Program-made: the position numbers and the translations under genes
The notes under the pieces: generated by a model
What the model was told of the DNA's origin: nothing
Database searches by the model: none
Seen by the model: only the letters and a program-made list of their open reading frames with translations
Assembly: GCA_009695065.1 (NCBI GenBank)
Contig: SIBR01000038.1
Span: 1-37,326 of the forward strand
Length of the DNA stretch: 37,326 nt
Reading direction: 5' to 3'
Source: Opitutus sp.
Lineage (GTDB): Bacteria; Verrucomicrobiota; Verrucomicrobiae; Opitutales; Opitutaceae
In this document: positions 24,598 through 34,326 of the stretch, piece by piece
Numbering within the stretch: the stretch's first letter is position 1
How the letters are laid out: the number at the start of each line of letters is the position of its first letter

Positions 24598-25986
24598 CTA
24601 TGCGTTATTGCCTTCCCCGAGGGTGTGGCGCAACGCGCCCTCCAGCGTCGGCTGCCGGTAGACGTAGCCTGTCCCCACCAACCGCCGTGGATGCACTCGC
24701 GTGCTCGCCAGCAGCGTACCGTCCGCCATCTCGCCGAACAGCGCGCGCAACGCCACGGCCGGCACCGGAAAAATCGCCGGCCGCCGCAACACCCGGCCAA
24801 GGGTCGCGGCAAAGGTGCGGTTTGTCACGGCCTCTGGCGCGACCACGTTCATCGGCCCCCGACACCGTGGCTCGACGATGGCGTGATGGAGCGCGCCTAC
24901 GGCGTCGTCGGCGCTGATCCAACTCATCCATTGGTGTTCGGTACCAATGCGGCCGCCAAGCCCCGCGCGAAACACCGGGAGCATTTTCGCCAGTGCTCCG
25001 CCCGCCGGCGTCAGCACGACTCCAAATCGCATCAACACCGTCCGCACACCCGCCCGCGCCGCGCCTTCGGCATGAGTTTCCCACGCGAGGCAAATTCCCG
25101 GCAAGAATCCGAGCCCGATGGGCGACTTCTCGTCGAGTACTTCCTCTCCGCCCTCGCCGTAGAAACCCACGGCCGAGGCGCTCACGAATACTTCCGGCTT
25201 TCGCCGCAACTTCTGCAAGGCCACGACCAGCGTCCGGGTGGCATCGACGCGACTCCGCAGAATCGCCTCGCGCCGCGCGGCTGTCCATCGCCCGGCGCCG
25301 ACATTCTCGCCCGACAGATTCACGATCGCGTCGACACCCTCGATGGCACCGGGATCAAGTTCGCCCGTCGCCGGGTTCCAAGCCACCTCACCTTCCCCGG
25401 TCGCTTCCCGCCGCACGAGACGGACCACGCTGTGCCCTTGAGTTTGCAAAAACGCGACCAGCGTACGGCCGACCAGACCCGAGGCTCCAGCGATCAGCAC
25501 GCGACGGGCGCGCATCCTCTGATACTGTGCGGCCAGTTCAACATCGGCCTTGGTGACCGCATGCCGCCAATGAAAAAGCCGCTGCAGCTCTCGCCGTACA
25601 AATCCGCCCGCCACGGCGCGGCCCAGCGCCCCACCCGGGAGCCGATAGGAGATCTCGTCCGTCAACCGACACGCCCCCGCCTCGTCCGGCTCCACGCGGT
25701 GCAAATGTTCCCACGCGGCGAAAGGTCCGCTCAATTGCACGTCGCGAAATTGCCGCCCCGCCACGTAGTCGCGATGTTCCATCCGCCAATTCAGCCACAG
25801 CGGCCCGAACTTGTTGCGGACGGTCACGCGCGCGCCGTCGCGCACGCCACCGGTGGCCGCCACGATTTCAACGCGTTCCCAGGGCGGACACAAGCGGGCG
25901 AGTGCGCCGGCGCGTTCATGCCATGCAAACACCTCCGCGGCCGGCCGCGCGATTCGAGTCGTGAGCGAAAAAGTTTCTCCGATCAT
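24598..25986 (-). CDS. SRPBCC domain fused to TIGR01777 NAD-dependent epimerase
   Basis: A 462-residue fusion. Residues 1 to about 155 form an SRPBCC (polyketide-cyclase-like) ligand-binding domain (ETFSLTTRIARPAAEVFAWH, GARVTVRNKFGPLWLNW). From about 160 a Rossmann domain starts with VLIAGASGLVGRTLVAFL, giving the nucleotide-binding loop GASGLVG at 167-173. It continues with SASAVGFYGEGG, GICLAWETHAEGA, LMRFGVVLTPAGGALAKM and the C-terminal DUF1731 helix region, all as in the YfcH/TIGR01777 family. The start at 25986 gives the normal SRPBCC N-terminus. It follows the photolyase relic by 37 bp, and such fusions are often neighbours of photolyase genes. The substrate is not known. Confidence 0.88.
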   Translation of the reverse strand: MIGETFSLTTRIARPAAEVFAWHERAGALARLCPPWERVEIVAATGGVRDGARVTVRNKFGPLWLNWRMEHRDYVAGRQFRDVQLSGPFAAWEHLHRVEPDEAGACRLTDEISYRLPGGALGRAVAGGFVRRELQRLFHWRHAVTKADVELAAQYQRMRARRVLIAGASGLVGRTLVAFLQTQGHSVVRLVRREATGEGEVAWNPATGELDPGAIEGVDAIVNLSGENVGAGRWTAARREAILRSRVDATRTLVVALQKLRRKPEVFVSASAVGFYGEGGEEVLDEKSPIGLGFLPGICLAWETHAEGAARAGVRTVLMRFGVVLTPAGGALAKMLPVFRAGLGGRIGTEHQWMSWISADDAVGALHHAIVEPRCRGPMNVVAPEAVTNRTFAATLGRVLRRPAIFPVPAVALRALFGEMADGTLLASTRVHPRRLVGTGYVYRQPTLEGALRHTLGEGNNA

Positions 25987-26023
25987 GTGCGGTCGAAAAT
26001 CGTGAGGGTGGTGCGCTCTGATT

Positions 26024-26575
26024 TCACGACGCGCTTCCTTCGGCCGCCCTGCCGCCACGAATGGATCTGAACGCGGCCAGCGCGGCGTAGCGCGCCGTCG
26101 CGTGATCGACGTTCGGGTTCGGATACGTTTCACCGAATCGCACGCCCGCCGAGGCCAACACATCGGACGGTGCCTCCCACGGTGCGTGAATGTGTTCGGC
26201 GGGCAAACGCACCAACTCCGGCACCCAGTGGCGCACATAATCGCCGTCAGCGTCAAATTTACGCCCCTGCAAGACCGGCGCGAAGATTCGAAAATACGGT
26301 GCCGCATCGGCACCGCAACCCGCCGTCCACTGCCAGCCCAGCGTGTTGCCGGCGAGATCGGCGTCGACGAGTGTGTCCCAGAACCACGCTGCGCCCGCCC
26401 GCCAGGGCAGCCGCAGGTGCTTCACAAGAAACGAGCCGGCAATCATGCGCGCGCGATTGTGCAGCCACCAGCGGGTCGCGCCACCGGCCGGCCATTTTGC
26501 CTCTCCCGCGGCATCGAATGCGGGATTGTCCTGCAAGCGCAGATCCTGGCGGAACCAGAGGAGGGTGGAAGTCAT
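26024..26575 (-). pseudogene. Deoxyribodipyrimidine photolyase with a large internal deletion
   Basis: The 183-residue frame starts like a photolyase antenna domain (TLLWFRQDLRLQDNPAFDAA). After a short gap it reads WPAGGATRWWLH, which in photolyases follows about 20-30 residues later. It then passes straight into NRARMIAGSFLVKHLRLPW and GNTLGWQWTAGCGADAAPYF, from the FAD-binding C-terminal domain. About 290 residues of a normal 470 are absent, including most of the antenna fold and the first part of the FAD site, so no repair activity is expected. The junction falls at a WLH motif present in both parent regions. An ATG at 26593 is an alternative start. GlgA is just upstream, TIGR01777 downstream. 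Confidence 0.75.
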
Positions 26576-26646
26576 CGTGAATTGCGCCGGCATCCGCCTG
26601 CCTCTGTCCTACGCACCAGCCGCTTTTCCGGACGCCGCACTCCTGC

Positions 26647-28089
26647 TCACAACGAGTCTTGATACAGCTGCTCGTAGCCCGCCGCCGCAACCTTCCAGCT
26701 GAAATCCTTCGCCATCGCCCGCTGTTGTGCGTCTGCATAACGCGGCTTGTCGGCGAAAAGGATCAGCGCACGTTGCAGGGCGTCGCGCAGGCTCGCCACG
26801 CTCGGCTCGCACATCACCCCCGTTCCGCACACTGGATCGTCGTCGACGTCGACCACCGTGTCGGCCAGCCCACCGACGCGGCTCACGACCGGCAGAGTGC
26901 CGTAGACCTGCGAATACATCTGGTTCAGGCCGCAGGGCTCGAACACCGAGGGCATGATGAAAAAATCGCTGCCAGCCTCGATCAGATGGCTCATCGCTTC
27001 GTCGAGTTTAGCGCTAAAGAAAACTCGCTGTGGAGCCGTGGCGGCGAGTTCCTGCAGTTCGTCCGTCATCCGCTTGTCACCAGAACCAAGCACCACCAGC
27101 CGCACGTCGTGGGTGAGAAAGAAATCACGGTTCGCGAGTACAAAATCGATCCCCTTCTGTTCGGTCAGCCGAGCCACCATCCCAAAAATCACGCACGTGG
27201 CGTCCATCGTAAAACCACATTGTTTCAGCAACTCCGCCCGGCACACCGCTTTTCCGGACATATTGACCGCCGAAAAGCGCGCGGGAATCAACGGGTCGAT
27301 CGCCGGATTCCACACCGCGTTGTCGACGCCGTTGAGGAGCCCGACGATGTCATCGGCCCGAGTTTGCACCACGCCGTCGAGCCCGCACCCAAACTCGGGC
27401 GTCTGGATTTCCTTGGCATAACGCGGGCTCACCGTCGTCACGCGGTCCGCAAACATCATGCCGCCCTTCATCAGGTTAATCTGCGAATAATACTCGAGAC
27501 CGTCCATCTGGTTGAGTTCGTCGGGCAGATTCGTCCGCGCGAAGGCTTTCGCCGGAAACACGCCCTGATAGGCGATGTTGTGAATCGTGAACATGGTCTT
27601 GAGCGCCAGCGTGACGCGGTGCCGCCGCTCCGCCTCGCGCAACAGCACGGGCAGCAAAGCCGCCTGCCAGTCATGGCAGTGCACCACATCGGCCTGGAGA
27701 TCACCGAGCCGGAGCGTCTCAACGACCGCCTTGCAGAAGAAGATGAAGCGATCGGAATTATCATCGTAATCGCGCTCGCCGTTGCCGTAGGGATTGCGTC
27801 GGTCGAAGAATTCTTCGCGGCAGATCAGGTGGACTTTAAGGTTCTTCCGCGGTGAAAAAACCCGGACGTCGCCCGATAGAAAATCGTTGGCCATCTCGAC
27901 CTTGAGGCTCAGCTTTCGTACGGTGCCAACGGCGTCCCGGTGTTCGAGCGCCACGCGATAGCCCGGCAGAAAGACCGAGACCTCGTGGCCGTTCTCCGCC
28001 AGTGCTGAGCAAAGCGCGCTCACGGCGTCCGCCAGGCCGCCGGTCTTCAGATACGGGAACATCTCGCTCGCCACATGGACGATTTTCAT
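26647..28089 (-). CDS. glgA: Glycogen synthase
   Basis: A 480-residue GT5 family glucosyltransferase that extends alpha-1,4-glucan from ADP-glucose in the cytoplasm. The N-terminal MKIVHVASEMFPYLKTGGLA holds the KTGGL ADP-glucose loop (K15-L19). The rest of the GT5 signature is visible: VVHCHDWQAALLPV, FTIHNIAYQGVFP, TTVSPRYAKEIQ, GLLNGVDNAVWNP and, near the end, MPSVFEPCGLNQMYSQVYGT followed by VGGLADTV. The length is normal for GlgA. Unlike some relatives it stands apart from other glycogen genes here. It is divergent from the RNase R gene, with 78 bp between the two start codons, which must contain both promoters. Confidence 0.95.
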   Translation of the reverse strand: MKIVHVASEMFPYLKTGGLADAVSALCSALAENGHEVSVFLPGYRVALEHRDAVGTVRKLSLKVEMANDFLSGDVRVFSPRKNLKVHLICREEFFDRRNPYGNGERDYDDNSDRFIFFCKAVVETLRLGDLQADVVHCHDWQAALLPVLLREAERRHRVTLALKTMFTIHNIAYQGVFPAKAFARTNLPDELNQMDGLEYYSQINLMKGGMMFADRVTTVSPRYAKEIQTPEFGCGLDGVVQTRADDIVGLLNGVDNAVWNPAIDPLIPARFSAVNMSGKAVCRAELLKQCGFTMDATCVIFGMVARLTEQKGIDFVLANRDFFLTHDVRLVVLGSGDKRMTDELQELAATAPQRVFFSAKLDEAMSHLIEAGSDFFIMPSVFEPCGLNQMYSQVYGTLPVVSRVGGLADTVVDVDDDPVCGTGVMCEPSVASLRDALQRALILFADKPRYADAQQRAMAKDFSWKVAAAGYEQLYQDSL

Positions 28090-28167
28090 CGCCGGTAGCT
28101 AACGCGGACTATTTCGTTGGTGCCAATCCCAAAGCACCGCCCGCGTTCCGCGGACCACCATCATACT

Positions 28168-30717
28168 ATGTCACTCAGAGATCGTCTGCTCGCCCTGTTG
28201 CGCGATCCGGCTTATTCACCCGGCAACGAATTCGAGCTGTCCCGCCGGCTCAACCTTGCCAAGAAGGACCGCGCGTCCCTGGCCCAAGAAGTGCGGCTGT
28301 TGCTCAAAAGCGGAAGTTTCGCGCGCGGCGGGAATGGCCGGATTGCCCGGCGCGGCGAAGAGGCGCCCCGCAAGCGGGCGGCCGACGCCCGGGCAATTTT
28401 TGTGCCGACGCGCCGCGGCCCGACCATGCCGCCGCCGGACGACAAGGCGAACAGTCCCGTCCTGGCCATAGCGCCGCCGGTTCGCGAAAACCGTCTGGGC
28501 GCACGCGGACCAAAAAAAACCGCCCCGCCGACCCCGGCTCAGCGCGAACCGCGCCCGGCGGCCCCGGCGCATCGCGAACCGCGCCCGGCGGTTCCGGTGG
28601 CGCCCCGTCCCACTCCCACTCCCGCGCCCGCTCCACGCAAGGCGGCCGCTCCGGCGGCTCCAAAATTGCGCGAAGGTGAACTCATCGGCCGCATCCAGTT
28701 TCGCGCCGGCGGCTCCGCCTTCGTGGTGCGGGAGAATGTCGTCGGCGAGGCCGCCGAACCCGCTTTGCAGGTTTTCCCGGAAGACACCGGGGTGGCGCTC
28801 CCGGGCGACCGCGTGCTCGCGCGCGAATTTCCCGGCCGCAAGGGCCGTCGCGCCGGCGAAAAAATCGGCGGCATCGTGCGCGTCCTCGAACGCGGCCGCG
28901 ACACCGTCGTCGGCGAACTTCGCGCCGGCCGCCGCGGCTTCGTGGTCCAACCGGACGATCCGCGATTCAGCCATGAGATCCGGGTGGACGAACCGGCGAA
29001 AAGCGGCGTCTCCCCCACCCCGAAGGCGGGCGACAAGGTCGTCGTCCAACTTGGCGAATGGATCCGGCGCGAGCAACCGGTCAGCGGGAAAATCACCTCC
29101 CGCCTCGGCCGCACCTTCGAACCGCGCGCCGAGTTGCTCGGCATTTTCATCAAATACGATCTCGCCACGCAGTTCCCGGCGGACGTCGAGCGCGAGGCCG
29201 CCGCGATTCCCGATACGGTGCAGCCGCGGGAGCTGGCCAACCGGCTCGACTACCGCGACAAGGTCGTCTTCACGATCGACCCGGACGATGCCAAGGATTT
29301 CGACGACGCCCTGTCGTATGAAGTGCTGGGAGACGGCGATGTCCGGGTGGGGATCCATATCGCCGACGTGTCCACTTACGTCCGTCCCGACACCGCGCTC
29401 GATCGCGAAGCGCAGCGCCGCGGCAACTCCACGTATCTTGTCGGTGTCGTGGTCCCGATGCTGCCGGAAAAACTCTCGAACGGCCTCTGTTCGCTCGTCG
29501 AGGCGCAGGATCGCCTGTGCAAGGCGGTGTTTCTCACCTTCGACAAGAAGTGTCGCCTGAAAGACACCGGCTACGCCAACACGGTCATTCGCAGCCGCAA
29601 GCGGCTCACCTACAAGCAGGCCTACGCGTTTATTTTCGAGAACAACATCGAGGCGATCCGCGCGCTGCCGCTGCCCCCGAAGCACCAGACCGGATCAACC
29701 GGCCGCGCCTTGCGCGAGCTGAGCGATGCGGAGCTGCACGACTTGCAGACGTGGAACCGTGCGCTGTGGAAAATCGCCTCCCGCCTCCGTCAGGATCGCA
29801 TGGCGCACGGCAGCCTCGACCTCGACATGCCCGAGACGAAAATCTTCGTCGACGAAAAGGGCTACGCCGACCGGCTCGAACGCATCGAGCACGACGAGAG
29901 CCACCAATTGATCGAGGAGTTCATGCTCGCCGCGAACGAAGCGGTGGCGCGGCTCACGCGCACCCAGAAAATGCCGTCACTCTACCGGGTGCACGACGAG
30001 CCCGACATCGCGAAGCTCGAGGAATACCGGTCCCTGCTCGCGACCTTTCACATCAAGGTCGGCGACCTCACCCGACGGGAAGAGCTGGTGCGGTTGCTCG
30101 TATTGCTCCGCACGCACCCGCAGGGCTACACGTTGCGCACCCAATTGCTCCGCAGCCTGAAGAAGGCGGTCTATCGTCACACAGCCGACGGCCATTTCGG
30201 ACTGCACAAGAAGGACTACACCCACTTCACCTCGCCGATCCGCCGCTACGCGGATCTGGTCGTGCACCGGGTGTTCGAACATCATCTCGCGAAGCAAGGC
30301 GGACCGGGTGCGGCGGGTGGCCACGGCCCGGGCTACGATCTGCCGAAGGTGACGCGCCTCGGGGAGCACCTCAGTCTCTCCGAGGTCAACAGCGCCGAGG
30401 CCGAGCGCGACAGCGTGAAGGTCAAGCTGCTCGAATATTTCGAACGCGAACTCGACAAGACACCCAAGACGAAGTTTCCCGCTGTGATCACCGATGTGCG
30501 CACGAATGGCTTCTTCATCGAGCTGGTCGAGTCGATGACGTTTGGCTTCGTGGCGGCGAGCGCGCTGGGCGACGACTATTATTCGCTCAACAACGAAGGC
30601 AACGCGCTGGTCGGCCGGAAGCGGGAAAATCGCTTCGAGACCAACGGCCGGATCGATGTCGTCGTCGACAAAGTCGACCGCTACAAGCGGCTGATCGATT
30701 TCGTGCCCGCCGGCTGA
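28168..30717 (+). CDS. rnr: Ribonuclease R
   Basis: An 849-residue 3'-5' exoribonuclease of the RNase II/R family. A winged-helix-like start (MSLRDRLLALLRDPAYSPG) is followed by a long Pro/Ala/Arg-rich insert (about residues 65-168). Then come cold-shock domains, the RNB catalytic domain with TIDPDDAKDFDDA (D371, D377, D379 and D380 among the magnesium ligands), and a C-terminal S1 domain (FPAVITDVRTNGFFIELV). The ATG at 28168 was preferred over a weak upstream start at 28117 because it begins the conserved head. It includes GNSTYLVGVVVPMLPEKLSN and the HFTSPIRRYADLVVHR signature. The insert makes it slightly longer than E. coli RNase R. Nothing suggests loss of function. Confidence 0.95.
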   Translation: MSLRDRLLALLRDPAYSPGNEFELSRRLNLAKKDRASLAQEVRLLLKSGSFARGGNGRIARRGEEAPRKRAADARAIFVPTRRGPTMPPPDDKANSPVLAIAPPVRENRLGARGPKKTAPPTPAQREPRPAAPAHREPRPAVPVAPRPTPTPAPAPRKAAAPAAPKLREGELIGRIQFRAGGSAFVVRENVVGEAAEPALQVFPEDTGVALPGDRVLAREFPGRKGRRAGEKIGGIVRVLERGRDTVVGELRAGRRGFVVQPDDPRFSHEIRVDEPAKSGVSPTPKAGDKVVVQLGEWIRREQPVSGKITSRLGRTFEPRAELLGIFIKYDLATQFPADVEREAAAIPDTVQPRELANRLDYRDKVVFTIDPDDAKDFDDALSYEVLGDGDVRVGIHIADVSTYVRPDTALDREAQRRGNSTYLVGVVVPMLPEKLSNGLCSLVEAQDRLCKAVFLTFDKKCRLKDTGYANTVIRSRKRLTYKQAYAFIFENNIEAIRALPLPPKHQTGSTGRALRELSDAELHDLQTWNRALWKIASRLRQDRMAHGSLDLDMPETKIFVDEKGYADRLERIEHDESHQLIEEFMLAANEAVARLTRTQKMPSLYRVHDEPDIAKLEEYRSLLATFHIKVGDLTRREELVRLLVLLRTHPQGYTLRTQLLRSLKKAVYRHTADGHFGLHKKDYTHFTSPIRRYADLVVHRVFEHHLAKQGGPGAAGGHGPGYDLPKVTRLGEHLSLSEVNSAEAERDSVKVKLLEYFERELDKTPKTKFPAVITDVRTNGFFIELVESMTFGFVAASALGDDYYSLNNEGNALVGRKRENRFETNGRIDVVVDKVDRYKRLIDFVPAG
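28543..28590 (+). repeat. Tandem repeat of about 30 bp inside rnr
   Basis: The 18-mer CGCGAACCGCGCCCGGCG occurs at 28543-28560 and again at 28573-28590, a 30-bp period coding for REPRPAAPAH then REPRPAVPVA. It lies in the disordered insert of RNase R. An A8 run sits just before it (28512-28519) in the same insert. Confidence 0.75.
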
Positions 30718-30743
30718 CATTACTCGGTGACGTTCCTCCCGGA

Positions 30744-30761
30744 AAACCGCCCAATCGGTTT
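30744..30761 (+). terminator. Weak hairpin after rnr
   Basis: AAACCG (30744-30749) and CGGTTT (30756-30761) form a 6-bp stem with a 6-nt loop, 27 bp past the RNase R stop and 25 bp before the next start. The downstream sequence has no T-run, so at most it slows readthrough. Confidence 0.2.
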
Positions 30762-30785
30762 GTCATCCATCAGCCTAGCAGTAAA

Positions 30786-33700
30786 ATGAACCTTATATAC
30801 ATCAGCCTTCGTCTCGGAATTGCAGCGTTGATCGCCGCGAGTGCCTGCCGAACGGCGGCCGGGCAATCCTCTTCGCCCGCCCAGCCGGAGAAAGAGGAGC
30901 CGATCACCTTGAGCCCCTTCGTGGTCACCGGTGCTGGCGATCAGGGTTATGCCGCGACCGCGACGCTGTCCGGCACGCGCCTGAAGACGGATCTCCGGAA
31001 TCTCGGAGCGTCGATCTCGGTAGCCACGCCCGAAATGATGAAGGATCTCGGCGCCACCGATGCCGGTTCGCTCCTTGCTTTCATGGCCAACACCGAGGTG
31101 GGTGGATTGCAGGGAAATTTCTCCGGAGCCGAAAACGCCCAGAATGGCCGCTACTTTCAAAACGATGCGCGGACCGACCCGCAGTTCAATCAGCGGGTGC
31201 GCGGCGTCGGCAGAGCGGCGCTGACGCGCAATCTCTTCCTGACAGACATTCCCTTTGACACGTTCAACACCGAGCGGTTGACGATCAACCGGGGGGCGAA
31301 CTCGCTCTTGTTCGGCATTGGGGAACCGGGAGGAGTTATCGACAATTCGCTGAAGCAAGCCGATCTGCGGAAGACGTTTACCTCATCAAGCTTCCGCTTT
31401 GGTACCGAAGGCAGCACCCGGTCTGAAATCGAACACAACCAAGTCCTCGTCAAAGACCGGATCGGGTTCCGCGTGGCTGGCCTGAAAAACGCCGACAAAT
31501 TCCAACAAAAACCGGCATGGGAGAAGGCGGATCGATACTACGGCGCAGCGGAGGTGGTGCTGTTCAAGAACGAGCGCAGCAACGGCCTCGATCCAACCCG
31601 ATTGAGGATCAATGCGGAAACGGGGAGAAGCAAAGGCTCGCCGGTGCAAATCATCCCGCCATCAGTGGCCTATTCAAACTGGTTCGAACCGGTCCCGCTT
31701 GCGATCCAGAGGTACTCGGGCATCGCACCGCCGGCGCAGGTGGTCTCCCCGAGCGAAGGTGGAACCTGGCGCTTTCAGCAAACTTACAATCCGTTTCTGC
31801 AGAGTGCAGAAAATCAGATCAACACCAACGTGCATCCGGTGGTGTTCCGTCAGATGGCCATTGTGTACGGCGATGCGCGTGCCGTCACCCCCTTGCTCAG
31901 GGCCGGAGACACCGCGGCGCAGCCCATCCAGGGGTTGTTGGGCATCAACGCTTGGGCGACCAACCTTGACACGGTTGCCTCGGTAGGTGTCGCAGGCACG
32001 CCGGGCGTTGCTTCCTTGACCGGGAATTCGAGGCTGGGACAATATGTCTTTTATGGGACCAACAGTCCTTATGCCGAGCCCTTTGCCATTGGTTTCGCCG
32101 TGCCGACGCTGCAGAACCGCAAGGTGTTTGATTACCGCGAGCAGGTGTATTCCGGCGGGCTCGATCAGGTGGAGCGAAAATTCCAGGCCAAGAACGCGGT
32201 TTTGGAACAGACATTTCTCAAAGGCCGGTTCGGAGTGGAGGCCGCCTATGACCTGCAACGCTACGAAACCTTGCAGCAATTCTATTTCACCGGCGGCAAG
32301 GGTACCAGCACGACCGGGCCATATGATATCTACGTGGATATCGCGGAATATCTTCCCAACGGGCAACCCAATCCCAATTTGGGGCGGGCCTTTTCCCGCG
32401 TGGCGAATCCCAAGGAGCAGACGCGCCGGTATGAGCGGGAGACAAAGCGCTTGACCGCTTTTTCGGAGATTGATTTTGCGCGTGATCTCAACCTGCCCGG
32501 GTGGTTGGGCCGACACCGGTTTAGTGGGCTTTATAGCGACCATACCCTAAAGTCACGACAGGATCTATATGGGCACGGATGGGATAGCGACACGGAAGAT
32601 GTGCAGAGTATCGTCAACGACGGTTTTGCCGGCGCGGGACGTCGGCAATTCGATGTTATCGTTTATACCAGCGACTCGCTGCGAGGCCTTTCATCACCGA
32701 ATGATGTCAGACTTCAGCAAATTAACATCGCCCGGCCCTCCGCGGGTCAGCAATACAATCTGCTCTTTACTGACGTGGGAAAAACCACCGAGGCCGCCCG
32801 GCGAGTGCAGACGGGAGTAATGAAAAGCCGGCGCTTTCTTGTCTCCCAAGATCTGCAAAAGCAGAACGTCGAATCCCAGGTGCTCTCGTGGGAAGGCAAT
32901 CTCCTTTCGGATCAGCTCGTGGGTGTCTTTGGCTGGCGGAGGGACAAGACGAAGGCCTTTAACCTGGCGAACGAAGCGGAGGCGGGCACAACCCAACTCC
33001 TCGCCAATGGAATTTGGAATCCCGCGTTCACCCGCCTCTCGGCCAAGCCGGCGTTGGCGGAGTCGGGCCGGAGCCTGACCTGGAGTGTGGTGGGCCGGTT
33101 CCCCGAGAAACTGCTTTTCCAATTACCAGGAGACAGCGACCTGCAGGCTCATTACGCGCAGTCGGAAAACTTCAATCCCATCGGCCTGCGCAATAGCGTG
33201 CTGGCCCAGCCGATTGGCCAGCCGACTGGCACCACGAGGGAGTATGGCGTCCTGGTGTCGAGTCTCGGGAACAAAGTCTCTTTGAAGTTAAATTGGTTCC
33301 AGACCGTACTGAAAAACACCACGGCCGGCGATTTCGCCGACGTGGGTGGGTTTGTGTCCGGGCGCGTCTCGAACTATTTGCAGTCCGAACTCGACGGCGC
33401 CCCATTTTCCAACGCGCTGGTACTGGTCTCAAATCCCCAGACGAGTCGCATCCAAAGCTATGCACAGTTCTATGCTGCGATGATTGGAGCGATGCCGCAA
33501 GAATTGCGGGCCGTGCTAAAGCCCAGATTTGCCGATCGAAATAACGATGGGCGCAATGACGCTTTTGTCGTCGACCCAATATCAAACCTCGCGGCCACTG
33601 CTGATCGGGCGGCGAAAGGGATGGAGATCGAATTGGTGGCTAATCTGACGAAGAATTGGCGCGCCATGTTGAATGTCAGCCGGCAGAGGACGATTCAGAC

Positions 33701-34274
33701 CAATACGGCCGTCGAAAATGCGAAAGTCGCAGAGGCCTTTGATGCGGCTCTGAACACTGCCGGACTGAGTCCGCTCACGATCGACGCCGGTACGGCGGGA
33801 GGGGCGATCCGGCCCATCGGGGAGTTCTGGATTCAGCAAGGGCTATCCAAGATCCGCGCCACGCGGGCAAAAGATGGCACCGTATCGAATGAGCAGCGCG
33901 AATGGCGTGTCAGCGGCCTGACGCGCTTTGGCTTCGACCGCGGTCGCCTTAAGGGCTTCGGCTTCGGTGGTTCCTTTCGATGGGAGGGTGCGGCCGCCAC
34001 GGGCTACGTCACAACGATCGATCGTGCAACGGGAATTGCCATTCCCGATGTTTCCCGGCCGTTCATGGACAATGGCTTGTTTACGGCCGATGCCTTTTGC
34101 TCCTACGAGCGCCGGCTGAACCAAAAACTAGACTGGAGCATTCAACTCAATGCCCATAATATTTTTGGAAACAGCAACGATATACCCATTGCAACCAATC
34201 CTGACGGGAAGGTGGCCGTCATTCGGATCCCGAACCCTGCCACGTGGTTCATTGCCAATACCTTCAAATTCTAA
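30786..34274 (+). CDS. TonB-dependent outer-membrane receptor, large
   Basis: An 1162-residue receptor. Signal peptide MNLIYISLRLGIAALIAASA...AAG (1-26), TonB box ITLSPFVVTGA (40-50), plug beginning LSGTRLKTDLRNLGASISVA, with ERLTINRGANSLLFGIGEPG in the conserved strand before the barrel, and a C-terminus NTFKF. I placed the start at 30786, the ATG before the signal peptide; the longer open frame upstream is the shadow of RNase R. The gene is followed after 52 bp by a sulfatase, which suggests that the ligand is a sulfated glycan or its fragment. The base composition is visibly less GC-rich than most genes in the window. It is not a close relative of the other three receptors. Confidence 0.92.
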   Translation: MNLIYISLRLGIAALIAASACRTAAGQSSSPAQPEKEEPITLSPFVVTGAGDQGYAATATLSGTRLKTDLRNLGASISVATPEMMKDLGATDAGSLLAFMANTEVGGLQGNFSGAENAQNGRYFQNDARTDPQFNQRVRGVGRAALTRNLFLTDIPFDTFNTERLTINRGANSLLFGIGEPGGVIDNSLKQADLRKTFTSSSFRFGTEGSTRSEIEHNQVLVKDRIGFRVAGLKNADKFQQKPAWEKADRYYGAAEVVLFKNERSNGLDPTRLRINAETGRSKGSPVQIIPPSVAYSNWFEPVPLAIQRYSGIAPPAQVVSPSEGGTWRFQQTYNPFLQSAENQINTNVHPVVFRQMAIVYGDARAVTPLLRAGDTAAQPIQGLLGINAWATNLDTVASVGVAGTPGVASLTGNSRLGQYVFYGTNSPYAEPFAIGFAVPTLQNRKVFDYREQVYSGGLDQVERKFQAKNAVLEQTFLKGRFGVEAAYDLQRYETLQQFYFTGGKGTSTTGPYDIYVDIAEYLPNGQPNPNLGRAFSRVANPKEQTRRYERETKRLTAFSEIDFARDLNLPGWLGRHRFSGLYSDHTLKSRQDLYGHGWDSDTEDVQSIVNDGFAGAGRRQFDVIVYTSDSLRGLSSPNDVRLQQINIARPSAGQQYNLLFTDVGKTTEAARRVQTGVMKSRRFLVSQDLQKQNVESQVLSWEGNLLSDQLVGVFGWRRDKTKAFNLANEAEAGTTQLLANGIWNPAFTRLSAKPALAESGRSLTWSVVGRFPEKLLFQLPGDSDLQAHYAQSENFNPIGLRNSVLAQPIGQPTGTTREYGVLVSSLGNKVSLKLNWFQTVLKNTTAGDFADVGGFVSGRVSNYLQSELDGAPFSNALVLVSNPQTSRIQSYAQFYAAMIGAMPQELRAVLKPRFADRNNDGRNDAFVVDPISNLAATADRAAKGMEIELVANLTKNWRAMLNVSRQRTIQTNTAVENAKVAEAFDAALNTAGLSPLTIDAGTAGGAIRPIGEFWIQQGLSKIRATRAKDGTVSNEQREWRVSGLTRFGFDRGRLKGFGFGGSFRWEGAAATGYVTTIDRATGIAIPDVSRPFMDNGLFTADAFCSYERRLNQKLDWSIQLNAHNIFGNSNDIPIATNPDGKVAVIRIPNPATWFIANTFKF

Positions 34275-34326
34275 CACGTTCAGTTGTCGAAGCGAGGAAT
34301 CGGCAAACTAGAGAGTGCCTACCGCC

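Noticed and set aside
29517..30785. Upstream extension of the third TonB receptor frame over rnr
   Set aside because: The receptor's signal peptide starts at 30786; the extension is an out-of-frame shadow of the RNB and S1 domains of RNase R.
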